21,085 bases of DNA, from positions 1-21,085 of the IMG/VR virus record IMGVR_UViG_3300009428_000100. One strand, 5' to 3'. The position numbers and the translations under genes are program-made. Of the stretch, positions 12,340 through 19,709 are shown in pieces. Each line of letters opens with the position of its first letter. Within the stretch, counting starts at the first letter, position 1. Under the pieces are notes generated by a model, which worked only from the letters and a program-made list of their open reading frames with translations, did not search any database and was not told where the DNA came from. Source of the DNA: a virus.

Positions 12340-12348
12340 AGGCCAACC

Positions 12349-12510
12349 ATGCAAACAACCACAGCACAGGTTCCGCCTGCCGTTGCGGCTCAGCTCGACT
12401 GGATGAAAGTCGGGGCATTCGAGCCAGAACGGTTCGAGGGCGAGCAGAGACGGCAGTACGAAGACGAGGCCGCACGCATAGAGCGGCAATGGGACAACCA
12501 AGAGAGGTAG
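12349..12510 (+). CDS. Hypothetical 53-aa protein
   Basis: ATG 12349 to TAG 12508-12510, between the coiled-coil gene and the Sak4-like gene with 5-9 nt gaps. The product is MQTTTAQVPPAVAAQLDWMK followed by a charged tail (FEGEQRRQYEDEAARIERQW). The ribosome site is weak, so support is mainly the tight fit in the operon. Function unknown. Confidence 0.6.
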   Translation: MQTTTAQVPPAVAAQLDWMKVGAFEPERFEGEQRRQYEDEAARIERQWDNQER

Positions 12511-12515
12511 CCACG

Positions 12516-13166
12516 ATGAGCATTGCAACTTTGGTCCTTGGGAGTTCAGGTAGCGGCAAGTCGACCAGCCTGCGCAACCTCGACCCATCCAAGACCCTCC
12601 TGATTCAGTGCATCAAGAAGCCTCTGCCTTTCCGTGCGACGGGATGGAAGACACGCAAGGATATTCGCGACGAGGGCAACGTGATCCGCACCGACAGCCC
12701 GGCGCTGATCGAGAAGATCATGCGGTCATCGCCCCACGAAATCATCGTGATCGATGACTACCAGGCGGTCATGGTTAACGAGCTGATGGGGCGAAGCACT
12801 GAAACCGGCTTCACCAAGTTCTCGGACATTGGAAAAAACGCTTGGAACATCTTCACCGCGGCCGGCGGCCTAGCAGACCATCGCCGCGTCTACATCCTCG
12901 CGCACACGCAGACCGATGACTTCGGAAACGTGCGAATGAAGACCGTAGGCAAGATGGTCGATCAAACCCTCGTGCCGGAAGGCTATTTCACCATCGTGCT
13001 GCGCACAGAAGTGCGTGACGCGCAGTACTACTTCAGCACGCAAACTAACGGGCAGGACTGCTGCAAGAGCCCGATTGGCATGTTTGCAGATCGCCACATC
13101 GACAACGACCTCGCCCTCGTTGACGAAGCGATCACGAGCTTTTATGAGCTGGAGGCGGTCGCGTGA
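12516..13166 (+). CDS. Sak4-type single-strand annealing / recombination ATPase
   Basis: The 216-aa RecA-fold protein has Walker A GSSGSGKS (residues 9-16), Walker B IIVIDD (76-81) and the YILAHTQ motif (126-132), and ends with NDLALVDEAI, as in Sak4 (Rad51-like) recombinases of Pseudomonas and lactococcal phages. Sak4 proteins anneal single strands and work with a phage SSB. ATG 12516 fits with AGAGAGG upstream. It is followed, after an endonuclease gene, by an SSB-like protein and an exonuclease, the expected partners. An AAA ATPase label would also be given by general searches. Confidence 0.88.
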   Translation: MSIATLVLGSSGSGKSTSLRNLDPSKTLLIQCIKKPLPFRATGWKTRKDIRDEGNVIRTDSPALIEKIMRSSPHEIIVIDDYQAVMVNELMGRSTETGFTKFSDIGKNAWNIFTAAGGLADHRRVYILAHTQTDDFGNVRMKTVGKMVDQTLVPEGYFTIVLRTEVRDAQYYFSTQTNGQDCCKSPIGMFADRHIDNDLALVDEAITSFYELEAVA

Positions 13167-13771
13167 GGCCGCTAGACCTCACAGGGCAGCGCTTCGGGAT
13201 GCTCGTTGCGCTTTCCCTGCACAGCCGAGAGAAAGGCCAAGCCGTATGGCTTTGCCGCTGCGACTGCGGCGCCGAGTCAAAAGCAATGCTCGGCAACCTG
13301 AGGCGCGGCCACACCACAAGCTGCGGCTGCCAGCGGGCGGCTGTTACCGCTCGGAACAAGACGCGGCACGCTATGTACGGCACGCCGACCTACAGGTCTT
13401 GGTCGTCAATGCTCACCCGCTGTACCAACCCTGCAAATCACAAGTTTGCTGACTACGGCGGTCGCGGAATCGCAGTCCATGAGGCCTGGAAGTCCTTCGA
13501 GGGGTTCTATGCGGACATGGGCGAGCGGCCAGCCGGAACGACGCTTGGCCGCAAGGACAACGACGGCGATTACGAGCCAGGCAATTGCCGATGGGAGTCA
13601 GCGAAGCAGCAAGGCCGCAACAAGCGCAACACGGCCAGCTTCGAGCATGACGGCATCACAGCAACCATACCCGAACACTGCGAACGGCTAGGGCTGAGCC
13701 CGAGCACTGTCCGCAGCCGAATCTACACCCATGGCTGGCCTATAGAGCGAGCCCTGAAGGCGTCCGCCTAA
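13163..13771 (+). CDS. HNH/AP2-type homing endonuclease-like protein
   Basis: GTG start overlapping the Sak4 stop (GTGA), with GGAGG upstream. The 202-aa product has an N-terminal Cys cluster (C31, C33, C35, C54, C56), a central block (74-153) with TYRSWSSMLTRCTNP, FADYGGRGI, and the TLGRKDNDGDYEPGNCRW motif typical of this phage endonuclease family, and a C-terminal helix-turn-helix-like segment (165-198). Such genes are mobile and insert between essential phage genes. It separates sak4 from the ssb-like gene. Cleavage activity is assumed from the family. Confidence 0.78.
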   Translation: MRPLDLTGQRFGMLVALSLHSREKGQAVWLCRCDCGAESKAMLGNLRRGHTTSCGCQRAAVTARNKTRHAMYGTPTYRSWSSMLTRCTNPANHKFADYGGRGIAVHEAWKSFEGFYADMGERPAGTTLGRKDNDGDYEPGNCRWESAKQQGRNKRNTASFEHDGITATIPEHCERLGLSPSTVRSRIYTHGWPIERALKASA

Positions 13772-13788
13772 CCCCCAAGGAGACACAC

Positions 13789-14436
13789 ATGTTCGCACTC
13801 GACCAGAACGCCGCCCGCGCGGCTGATAACAAATCGGCATTCATCGACGAAGCCGGCAAGTACATCGGCACCTTCACCCGCGCCGAGTACATGGAGAAGC
13901 AGGAAACCGGGTCGACCGGGATTGGCTTCACCTTCAAGTCACGCGAAGGCGCAGAAGGCCAGTTCTACGTGAACCTGAGCTATCAACACGGCACCCGCAA
14001 CAAAGGGGGCTATGACCTGATCAACGCAATGATGGCCTGCATGCATTTGCCTAAAGTCGGCAACCCTCAGCCAGTCGAGGTTGAAAAGTGGGATGGCGAG
14101 ACAAAGCAGCGCGTCAAATCAACTGTTCAGGGCTTCCCAGAGCTGATGGGGAAGCCGATTGGCCTCCTGCTGCAGATGGAGATTGAGAAGAACAGCCAGA
14201 ACGGTAACGCCCGCCCAACCATCTATGCGCCGTTCAGTGCTGAATCCGAGAAGACTGCCTCCGAGATCTGCGACAAGGCGGCTACACCCGCGAAGCTGGA
14301 GAAGATGGTGCAGGCCGTCATGCAGCGACCACTAATCGATCGCCGCCCGAAGGACAAACAAACCAGTAGCGGCACGGCGACCGAATACGGCGACAACTAC
14401 GCCCGCCCGGACGACGCAGACGACATTCCTTGGTAA
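13789..14436 (+). CDS. Phage single-stranded DNA-binding protein (SSB-like)
   Basis: The 215-aa product begins MFALDQNAARAADNKSAFID, includes an OB-like beta-rich middle (GFTFKSREGAEGQFYVNLSY) and ends with the acidic tail DDADDIPW, the hallmark of SSB C-termini that recruit partner proteins. AAGGAG precedes the ATG closely. The family accompanies Sak4 or Erf-type recombinases in phages and binds ssDNA during annealing. A strong candidate for the Sak4 partner. The OB fold is inferred from pattern, not proved. Confidence 0.83.
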   Translation: MFALDQNAARAADNKSAFIDEAGKYIGTFTRAEYMEKQETGSTGIGFTFKSREGAEGQFYVNLSYQHGTRNKGGYDLINAMMACMHLPKVGNPQPVEVEKWDGETKQRVKSTVQGFPELMGKPIGLLLQMEIEKNSQNGNARPTIYAPFSAESEKTASEICDKAATPAKLEKMVQAVMQRPLIDRRPKDKQTSSGTATEYGDNYARPDDADDIPW

Positions 14437-14445
14437 GCATATCTA

Positions 14446-14469
14446 GGGCGCTTCGGCGCCCTTCTCTTT
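14446..14469 (+). terminator. Hairpin with UUCG loop and U-rich tail, possible partial terminator
   Basis: GGGCGC (14446-14451), loop TTCG, GCGCCC (14456-14461), followed by TTCTCTTT. The C(UUCG)G loop is unusually stable. It lies between the ssb-like gene and the inserted endonuclease gene; antitermination from P_L would be needed to read on, or it may protect mRNA ends. Confidence 0.55.
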
Positions 14470-14479
14470 GGGGCTGAAT

Positions 14480-14986
14480 ATGAACACTTGCTCTATTGAG
14501 GGGTGCGCCAAGCGCGCCGAAAAGCGCGGGTGGTGCGCAATGCACTACCGGCGCTGGCGGGTTCACGGCGACACATCCATCACGAAGAAAGCAGCGAACG
14601 GCGCTGGCTACCTACAGAACGGATATCCAGGCCACCAGGTAGATGGCGTTCGAGTGTTCGACCATGTGCGAATCGCCGAAAAGGCACTTGGCAAGCCGCT
14701 GCCGCCAGGTGCTGTCGTGCACCACGTCAACGAGATCAAGACGGATAACCGGAACGAGAACCTGGTCATCTGCCCAGATCGCGCATACCACAACCTGATT
14801 CATGCCCGAACGGACGCATACAACGCGACTGGCGATGCCACAAAGCGCAAGTGCAGACACTGCAAGCAATACGACGACTTGGAGAACCTGCGGGTCTACG
14901 AGCGGGAAACAACAACAAGCTATTGGCATGCCCAGTGCGCAAGGGATAACGCCAACGAAAAATACTGGAGACAGAAAAATGGTTAA
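14480..14986 (+). CDS. HNH homing endonuclease
   Basis: The 168-aa product begins MNTCSIEGCAKRAEKRGWCA with an N-terminal zinc-binding motif (C4, C9, C19, H22), then a typical HNH core: GAVVHHVNEIKTDNRNENL (residues 78-95; H81, H82, N90) and YHNLIHAR (103-110), and a C-terminal Cys pair (CRHC, 125-128). It is placed between the SSB-like gene and the exonuclease, whose start overlaps its stop by 8 nt. ATG 14480 is chosen over an upstream TTG in frame. Likely a selfish insertion. Confidence 0.9.
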   Translation: MNTCSIEGCAKRAEKRGWCAMHYRRWRVHGDTSITKKAANGAGYLQNGYPGHQVDGVRVFDHVRIAEKALGKPLPPGAVVHHVNEIKTDNRNENLVICPDRAYHNLIHARTDAYNATGDATKRKCRHCKQYDDLENLRVYERETTTSYWHAQCARDNANEKYWRQKNG

Positions 14987-15731
14987 CGTGTACTTGGACA
15001 TCGAGTCGATACCCGGCCAGTCACAGGCAGTGATGGAGCTGTTCCGCGAGGACGCACAAGCCGACATGGATGCCGTGCGCGCCCCGGCCAACTACAAGGA
15101 CGAAGCGAAGATCGCTGAGTACATCGCTGCCAAGCGTGCCGAGATCGAAGAAGGCATCGAAGAGCGCTGGCGTAAAACCAGCTTCGACGGCGCGCTGGGC
15201 CACGTTGCAGTGATTGGTTACGCCATTGGCGATGATGAGCCGGTGACGCTCTACCACGACGCATACGGAACGCCAGAGGCGGAGCGCGACATGCTTGCCG
15301 GGTTCTTCGCAGCAGTCGATAGCGCGGGCGGCAGGATGCTTGCCGGTGGCACTCGAGCCGGATCGGTGCCGACCATCATCGGGCACAACGTGCTGGACTT
15401 CGATCTGCGCTTCATCTTCCAGCGCGCGGTGATGCTCGGCATTCGCCCGCCGCAGTGCCTGCCCTTCGACGCGAAGCCCTGGGACAAGACGGTATTCGAC
15501 ACCATGACCGCATGGGCCGGCGCCCGTAACCGGGTCAGCCTCGACAAGCTGTGCCGCGCCTTCGGCATCGCAGGCAAGGGCAGCGAGATCGGAGACGACA
15601 TCGACGGCAGCAAGGTTTGGGACTTCGTGAAGGCTGGTCGCATCGCTGACGTTGCCCGGTACTGCGCCGGAGACGTAGAGCGAGTTCGACAGATTCACCA
15701 GCGCCTCACCTTTCAATCTGCCGCAGCCTGA
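14979..15731 (+). CDS. DnaQ-like 3'-5' exonuclease
   Basis: The 250-aa product has the three exonuclease motifs: Exo I D7-x-E9 in YLDIES, Exo II IIGHNVLDFDLRF (133-145; N137, D140/D142) and Exo III YCAGD (Y228, D232). This marks a DEDDy-type 3'-5' exonuclease, of the kind found beside phage recombinases. With Sak4 and the SSB-like protein it forms a plausible resection-annealing module. GGAGA precedes ATG 14979; an upstream in-frame reading mirrors the HNH gene. Confidence 0.88.
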   Translation: MVNVYLDIESIPGQSQAVMELFREDAQADMDAVRAPANYKDEAKIAEYIAAKRAEIEEGIEERWRKTSFDGALGHVAVIGYAIGDDEPVTLYHDAYGTPEAERDMLAGFFAAVDSAGGRMLAGGTRAGSVPTIIGHNVLDFDLRFIFQRAVMLGIRPPQCLPFDAKPWDKTVFDTMTAWAGARNRVSLDKLCRAFGIAGKGSEIGDDIDGSKVWDFVKAGRIADVARYCAGDVERVRQIHQRLTFQSAAA

Positions 15732-15738
15732 CCCACCC

Positions 15739-15756
15739 GGGCGCCCCTCGGCGCCC
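15739..15756 (+). repeat. GC-rich hairpin after the exonuclease gene
   Basis: GGGCGCC (15739-15745), loop CCTC, GGCGCCC (15750-15756), a strong dyad that resembles the one at 14446 in its stem. There is only a C-rich tail (TCCTCCCC), so it is a weak terminator at best. Confidence 0.5.
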
Positions 15757-15775
15757 TCCTCCCCGGACAATAACC

Positions 15776-15997
15776 ATGAACAAACCGACCGGCACCCGCC
15801 TGGGCAGGCTGATAAAGCGTGTCTCGGATTCGGGTATCACAGAAAAACGCTGCCCCTGCTGCGACGAATGGAAACCCCATGACGACGCGCATTACCAGTT
15901 TTTGAAGACCCGCGGCTACCGGCGCAGCGAGTGCCGGAAGTGTGTGGCTGCAAAGCAGGTTGCCTATCAGCGAGCGAAGAGGCAGGCAGCAGCATGA
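15776..15997 (+). CDS. Small zinc-finger protein, 73 aa
   Basis: The product begins MNKPTGTRLGRLIKRVSDSG and carries CPCC (26-29) and CRKC (53-56), a pattern like the zinc finger linked to HNH endonucleases and some phage regulators, without the HNH core. It is basic, so DNA or RNA binding is plausible. The stop overlaps the next start (ATGA). The ribosome site is weak. Confidence 0.75.
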   Translation: MNKPTGTRLGRLIKRVSDSGITEKRCPCCDEWKPHDDAHYQFLKTRGYRRSECRKCVAAKQVAYQRAKRQAAA

Positions 15998-16200
15998 CAC
16001 GAGACGAATACCTAAGCCGCGCTTATGAGTTCGCGCGCCGTGGCGAACAGCTGCCGCACGCGAGGCTGAATGCCGGCCTGGTGCGAGAGATCAGATCCAA
16101 TCGCGGCATGACCGCAAAGCAATGGGCCGAGAAGCTGGGCGTTCACGTCCGAACCATCACTGGAGCCCGCGAGTACAGAACCTGGCGGCATGTGGCGTAA
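15994..16200 (+). CDS. Small HTH protein, 68 aa
   Basis: ATG 15994 overlaps the previous stop. The product begins MTRDEYLSRAYEFARRGEQL and contains a helix-turn-helix (residues about 35-58: MTAKQWAEKLGVHVRTITGA), so it is probably a DNA-binding protein. Similar small HTH proteins with this N-terminus occur in phage early regions. Function unknown; could regulate the operon. Confidence 0.78.
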   Translation: MTRDEYLSRAYEFARRGEQLPHARLNAGLVREIRSNRGMTAKQWAEKLGVHVRTITGAREYRTWRHVA

Positions 16201-16210
16201 CGGAGGAAGC

Positions 16211-16858
16211 ATGAACCCCGAATCAGGCAGGCGAAAAACCGGCTGGAAGGCTTGGAGCGCAGCGGATGACGCGCAACTGGTTGAGTACTGGAAGACGCTC
16301 CCGCTCGGTGACGTGGCTCAGCGGATGGGCCGCAGTACCAGCTCCGTCTACAACCGCGTCCAGAAGCTCGGACTGAAGCGCACCGAGGAATACAAAGCCA
16401 TTACCGGCTGCGGGCGTATCAAGAAAGGTTCCGAGCCCTGGAACAAAGGCAAGAAGGGCTGGCAGGCAGGAGGTCGGGCCAAGGAAACACAATTCAAGCT
16501 AGGCGACAGGCCATCGAACACATGGCGACCCATCGGCGCCGAACGCACCGGAAAGGGTGGCGTGCTGTATCGCAAGGTGGCTGATACAGGTGACAAGAAG
16601 GTCGACTGGCGCGCAGTTCACGTCCTGATATGGGAAGAGGGCAACGGCCCGCTGCCACCCGGTCACATCGTCGTGTTCGGAGACAAGAACCCCGACAACC
16701 TATCCCCTGACAACCTGCTAGCCATCACCCGCGCCGAAAACATGCGGCGCAACTCAATCGACCGCTACCCGCCAGAGTACCGCAGCACGGCGCTGACGCT
16801 CGGCTGGTTCCGCCGCAAGCTCAACAAATTGGAGACAGCACATGAACAACCTATCTGA
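16211..16858 (+). CDS. HNH endonuclease with Myb-like N-terminal domain
   Basis: GGAGG just before ATG 16211 fixes the start; a start at 16190 is possible but lacks a site. The 215-aa product has an N-terminal SANT/Myb-like segment (AWSAADDAQLVEYWKTLPLG, then GRSTSSVYNRVQKLGL), a basic linker, and an HNH core at 130-181 (WRAVHVLIWEEGNGPLPPG, HIVVFGDKNPDNLSPDNL, AENMRRN). It is the third mobile-type endonuclease in this stretch. Its C-terminus overlaps the next gene by 17 nt. The usual second His is replaced by Val/Phe (HIVVFGD), as is common in this subfamily. Confidence 0.85.
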   Translation: MNPESGRRKTGWKAWSAADDAQLVEYWKTLPLGDVAQRMGRSTSSVYNRVQKLGLKRTEEYKAITGCGRIKKGSEPWNKGKKGWQAGGRAKETQFKLGDRPSNTWRPIGAERTGKGGVLYRKVADTGDKKVDWRAVHVLIWEEGNGPLPPGHIVVFGDKNPDNLSPDNLLAITRAENMRRNSIDRYPPEYRSTALTLGWFRRKLNKLETAHEQPI

Positions 16859-17081
16859 CCTGCGCGCGATCCTCGGCGAAACCATGCGCAAGGTGATGGA
16901 CGGACAGATCAGCGTCGACCAGGCAAAGGCCGTTGCGATGGTGGCGGGCGAAGTGAACGCCACCGCCCGGCTGGAAGTGGACATGGCACGTGCTACCGAT
17001 GGCGATTTCAGAGGATCCGGCTTTATCGACGTAGAGCCGCGCATCGGCCAGCGCGAGTCTCTACGCAGGATTGCAGGGTGA
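16842..17081 (+). CDS. Hypothetical 79-aa phage protein
   Basis: ATG 16842 with GGAG upstream overlaps the endonuclease end. The product begins MNNLSDLRAILGETMRKVMD, a mostly helical protein (DQAKAVAMVAGEVNATARLE) ending IGQRESLRRIAG. The overlap with the endonuclease gene suggests the insertion ended just at this gene's start. No named family. Confidence 0.8.
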   Translation: MNNLSDLRAILGETMRKVMDGQISVDQAKAVAMVAGEVNATARLEVDMARATDGDFRGSGFIDVEPRIGQRESLRRIAG

Positions 17082-17290
17082 TGGCGGAGCTATCCGATAC
17101 CGCCAAGGCCATCTGCGCCAAGCACTACAACTTCAAATCACGCAGCAGCTGCAACGCCTGCCCTCTCCAACCTGAATGCCATAGGCCATGCGAGACGCTT
17201 ACCCAGGCGTCCCTCAATGAATGGCGCGGACGAGTGGATAGGCTTGCCGAACAGCACACAAGGGGCGACACATGCGCACCTACACCCTGA
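17081..17290 (+). CDS. Small Cys-rich protein, 69 aa
   Basis: ATG 17081 is used (TGATG with the prior stop); GTG 17078 in frame is an alternative. The product begins MAELSDTAKAICAKHYNFKS and has C12, C24, C27, C33 and C37 (CNACPLQPEC), a cluster suited to zinc or iron-sulphur binding. Its C-terminus overlaps the next gene by 19 nt. Function unknown. Confidence 0.75.
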   Translation: MAELSDTAKAICAKHYNFKSRSSCNACPLQPECHRPCETLTQASLNEWRGRVDRLAEQHTRGDTCAPTP

Positions 17291-17676
17291 CCCTAACTGA
17301 ACGCCAAGCCGCCGAACTGCAAGAGGCCTGCGAGCTGCTAGCGCGGATCAAGATCGGCCAGATCGACCACGCCATTGAACGGCTACCGGGCTATTACGAC
17401 CTACGCGACTACGAGCGCAGACACGCGGCTCAAGACGAGATAAAGCGTTTGGCGAACACGCTGATGTCCGAGGCGACCCGGCGTCGCGAGGATGGTGCTG
17501 CATGGGATCTGTATCAGGTTATCCGGCATCGGCTGGCATGGGATCGCGCGTATGACCAAGGCGTGATCCAGCCCGGCGAAGCACGGAAATGGCCCGAGAT
17601 GATGGGCGTCTGCTATGACGACCCGCTGGCAATGAGCGGACTGCCGTTGGCTACGATCAAGGAGATTGAGCAATGA
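17272..17676 (+). CDS. Hypothetical 134-aa phage protein
   Basis: AGGGGCG precedes ATG 17272. The product begins MRTYTLTLTERQAAELQEAC, a strand-helix start also seen in many phage early proteins, then a helical region (EIKRLANTLMSEATRRREDG) and a C-terminal part with WDLYQVIRHRLAWDRAY. No known function. Stop overlaps the next start (ATGA). Confidence 0.8.
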   Translation: MRTYTLTLTERQAAELQEACELLARIKIGQIDHAIERLPGYYDLRDYERRHAAQDEIKRLANTLMSEATRRREDGAAWDLYQVIRHRLAWDRAYDQGVIQPGEARKWPEMMGVCYDDPLAMSGLPLATIKEIEQ

Positions 17677-18161
17677 ACGAGACACTGAAGGCAGCAGGAA
17701 ACTTAGGCGCTGAGCTGGGGGCTGCGAGGGCGGAGATTGAGAAGTTGCGTAAGGCGCTGCAAGGCATGGTCGACTTCTACGGCTATGCCGAGCAAGGGCC
17801 AATTGAAGCCGCCCGCGCCGCGCTATCCCAGCAGGCCGAGCAGCAGCCTGCTTGCTGGGCTTCCAGCACTGCACTGGCAAAGCTGCAGAACGGGCGCAAC
17901 AACTCGCCGTGTGTGCTTACTGACGGGCCTGCAGAGTTCAACGATACGCCGCTCTACGCCGCCCCGCAGCCGGAGCAGAGCGTGCCGGAAGGCTTCGCAC
18001 TGGTTCCAGTGAAGCCGACCGTGGAAATGATTGCCGCATTGGGCTTCGAAGGAGATGAAGTCGCGGCAATAGGTCATGCATCAATATTTTCTGAGATGAC
18101 CGAGTGCTACGGCGCAATGCTAGCTGTCGCACCCAGCCCCGCCATGGATGCCCAACAATGA
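17673..18161 (+). CDS. Ead/Ea-like phage protein, 162 aa
   Basis: ATG 17673 overlaps the prior stop. The product begins [20 protein letters not shown] with a coiled coil to about residue 55. Its middle and C-terminus have the repeated lambdoid accessory pattern: [47 protein letters not shown] and a final [13 protein letters not shown]. Proteins with these blocks occur in many phages as modular accessory genes of unknown role. Its stop overlaps the dfrB-like start. Confidence 0.85.
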   Translation: MNETLKAAGNLGAELGAARAEIEKLRKALQGMVDFYGYAEQGPIEAARAALSQQAEQQPACWASSTALAKLQNGRNNSPCVLTDGPAEFNDTPLYAAPQPEQSVPEGFALVPVKPTVEMIAALGFEGDEVAAIGHASIFSEMTECYGAMLAVAPSPAMDAQQ

Positions 18162-18355
18162 AAATGAAGTTCAAACACGGCGACCTAGTACGCAAGACCG
18201 CCGGCAGCGAGTGGGAAGGCCATATCTGCGGCACCTACTCCACGGAATTGACGCCAGAGGGCTACGCAGTCGAGAGTTCGGCGCATAAAGGCAGCGTGCA
18301 GATCTACCCGGCTAAGGCGCTGGAACTGGTGCCTATGGATGCGAAGGAGGAGTGA
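18158..18355 (+). CDS. dfrB: DfrB-like (R67-type) dihydrofolate reductase
   Basis: The 65-aa product is nearly the whole SH3-like core of type II DHFR. From memory of plasmid R67 DHFR, the blocks [17 protein letters not shown] and [12 protein letters not shown] match, including active-site V47-Q48-I49-Y50 (R67 V66-Q67-I68-Y69) and K13 (R67 K32). DfrB enzymes are homotetramers that reduce dihydrofolate with NADPH at a central pore and resist trimethoprim. The disordered N-terminus of R67 is missing but is dispensable there. ATG 18158 overlaps the prior stop (ATGA). It belongs to the P_L operon, so it should be silent while CI is bound. Activity is inferred, not shown. Confidence 0.87.
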   Translation: MKMKFKHGDLVRKTAGSEWEGHICGTYSTELTPEGYAVESSAHKGSVQIYPAKALELVPMDAKEE

Positions 18356-18688
18356 ATGGATAGTCAACTCAAGCAATGGCGAGACGATCAGAAGCACCTG
18401 CCGGAATTCATGCGGGACTTCCAAAACTGCAAGCAACTGTTCAAGGGGATCGCTGACTACATCGAGTTGGAAGACGATCATCCAGCCAAGGAGGTCAACT
18501 GGCGGCAGGCTCACTGCTACACCATTGACGTGTTCCTCTGGTTCATGGCCCGGCACGGGTTCACGCTGCAAAGATCCAGGGCAAAGCAGAACTTCGACGA
18601 TCTGGATGCGCTGCTGGATGAGCTGGATCGCTTGCGTCGACAAGCATTCACGGACGCGATGCTGAAGCACAGCTCACCAACCCCCTAA
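18356..18688 (+). CDS. Hypothetical 110-aa phage protein
   Basis: ATG 18356 directly abuts the dfrB-like stop, with GGAGGAG inside that gene's end. The product begins MDSQLKQWRDDQKHLPEFMR and includes KEVNWRQAHCYTIDVFLWFM and a C-terminal helix (FDDLDALLDELDRLRRQ). Helical, acidic; such genes accompany phage early accessory genes. Function unknown. A link to folate metabolism would rest on position only. Confidence 0.8.
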   Translation: MDSQLKQWRDDQKHLPEFMRDFQNCKQLFKGIADYIELEDDHPAKEVNWRQAHCYTIDVFLWFMARHGFTLQRSRAKQNFDDLDALLDELDRLRRQAFTDAMLKHSSPTP

Positions 18689-18710
18689 CCCACACACCAC
18701 ATCACAGCCT

Positions 18711-18726
18711 GCCGGCGAGAGTCGGC
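18711..18726 (+). repeat. Hairpin with GAGA loop
   Basis: GCCGGC (18711-18716), loop GAGA, GTCGGC (18721-18726), with one G-U pair. It lies in the short gap before the 115-aa gene, close to its ribosome site (GGGGAGG). Confidence 0.45.
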
Positions 18727-18740
18727 GGGGAGGTAGAGAC

Positions 18741-19088
18741 ATGTTCGCTGAATCTGAAATGACGGAGATAATGCGCAAAGCCAACGAGGCGGAAACAGCG
18801 TATCGCCTTGAGCAATCACGGAAGCTCGACGAGGCCTTGGCCTACGTGTCGACGCTTGTCAGCCCGCGCAAGCTGCAGCACATCAAGGAGTACATCGCAG
18901 AGTCCGAGATCACCAGCGACTTTGAGATAACCGAAACCCACGGCGGCCACAAGGAAGACTGCATTGGCTATGCGTTCCGATACGCCTACATCGACCAGCG
19001 AAACGGATATCTCGGCGACGACTGCAGCGGGGAAATCTGGATTCCGCTGCCAAAAGGCAAGTTCCTGAAATTCCACTTCGCGATGTAG
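18741..19088 (+). CDS. Hypothetical 115-aa phage protein
   Basis: GGAGG about 7 nt upstream of ATG 18741. The product begins MFAESEMTEIMRKANEAETA and is helical to about residue 55, then has a beta-rich C-terminal half (YAFRYAYIDQRNGYLGDD, GEIWIPLPKGKFLKFHFAM). No family recognised. Confidence 0.8.
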   Translation: MFAESEMTEIMRKANEAETAYRLEQSRKLDEALAYVSTLVSPRKLQHIKEYIAESEITSDFEITETHGGHKEDCIGYAFRYAYIDQRNGYLGDDCSGEIWIPLPKGKFLKFHFAM

Positions 19089-19106
19089 TCGCAGCAGGAG
19101 ATAGAC

Positions 19107-19355
19107 ATGCAGCACACAGACACGGCGATAGCAGAGTTCGAGGCGTGGTGGATTCGTCAGCCTCACCGCGAGCAGTTCGAGGACGTGAAGGACCAGATGC
19201 GGAATGTGTGGGTGGCCTCGCGGAGGGAGTTGGTGATTCAGCTGCCAGCAAAGCCGGGCGCCGACACGTTCACGCGAGTCCAGAGCGCTTACTGGCAAGG
19301 CATTGACAAGGTTGCAGGCCAAGCCGAAGCAGCCGGCGTAACGGTGAGGGGGTGA
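19107..19355 (+). CDS. Hypothetical 82-aa phage protein
   Basis: GGAG precedes ATG 19107. The product begins MQHTDTAIAEFEAWWIRQPH and includes EQFEDVKDQMRNVWVASRRE, a phage protein pattern (FEAWW, WVASR) found in early accessory genes. It ends only 3 nt before the xis start. Function unknown. Confidence 0.8.
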   Translation: MQHTDTAIAEFEAWWIRQPHREQFEDVKDQMRNVWVASRRELVIQLPAKPGADTFTRVQSAYWQGIDKVAGQAEAAGVTVRG

Positions 19356-19358
19356 GGG

Positions 19359-19709
19359 ATGGGCGCACGAGAGAAACCAGAGCCGATTGAAGGCCAGCAG
19401 GTCGATAAGGTTTACGAGAGGAAGTTGGCCGAACTGATCGGCACGACGCCGAAGGCCTTGGAGCGGAAGCGTCAGCGCGGAGTGTTGCCGCCTGGCGTAT
19501 GGGAGAAGATCGACGGCTGTATCATGTACAGCCTGGAGAGGTACAACGAATGGGCAGAAAGTCAGTGGGGCTCCCCCAAGGCGTCGAGATCGCTGGGGGC
19601 TCCGTCCGCATCCGCTTCACATGGAAGAAAGAGCGACGTTGCGAAACGCTCCCCTATCCTCAAACGCCCAAGGGATTTGCAGCAGCAGCAGGTTTACGAG
19701 CTCAGGTAA
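19359..19709 (+). CDS. xis: Excisionase (directionality factor)
   Basis: The 116-aa product has a MerR/excisionase-type winged helix in its first 70 residues: KLAELIGTTPKALERKRQRG (22-41), VWEKIDGCIMYSLERYNEW (48-66), matching excisionases of the Pseudomonas/enterobacterial type that bind attP arms and turn the integrase towards excision. It precedes int and overlaps it by 160 nt in another frame; the winged helix ends near where int begins, leaving a basic, low-complexity tail. GTGAGGG precedes ATG 19359. It is in the P_L operon, so excision follows induction. Confidence 0.85.
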   Translation: MGAREKPEPIEGQQVDKVYERKLAELIGTTPKALERKRQRGVLPPGVWEKIDGCIMYSLERYNEWAESQWGSPKASRSLGAPSASASHGRKSDVAKRSPILKRPRDLQQQQVYELR

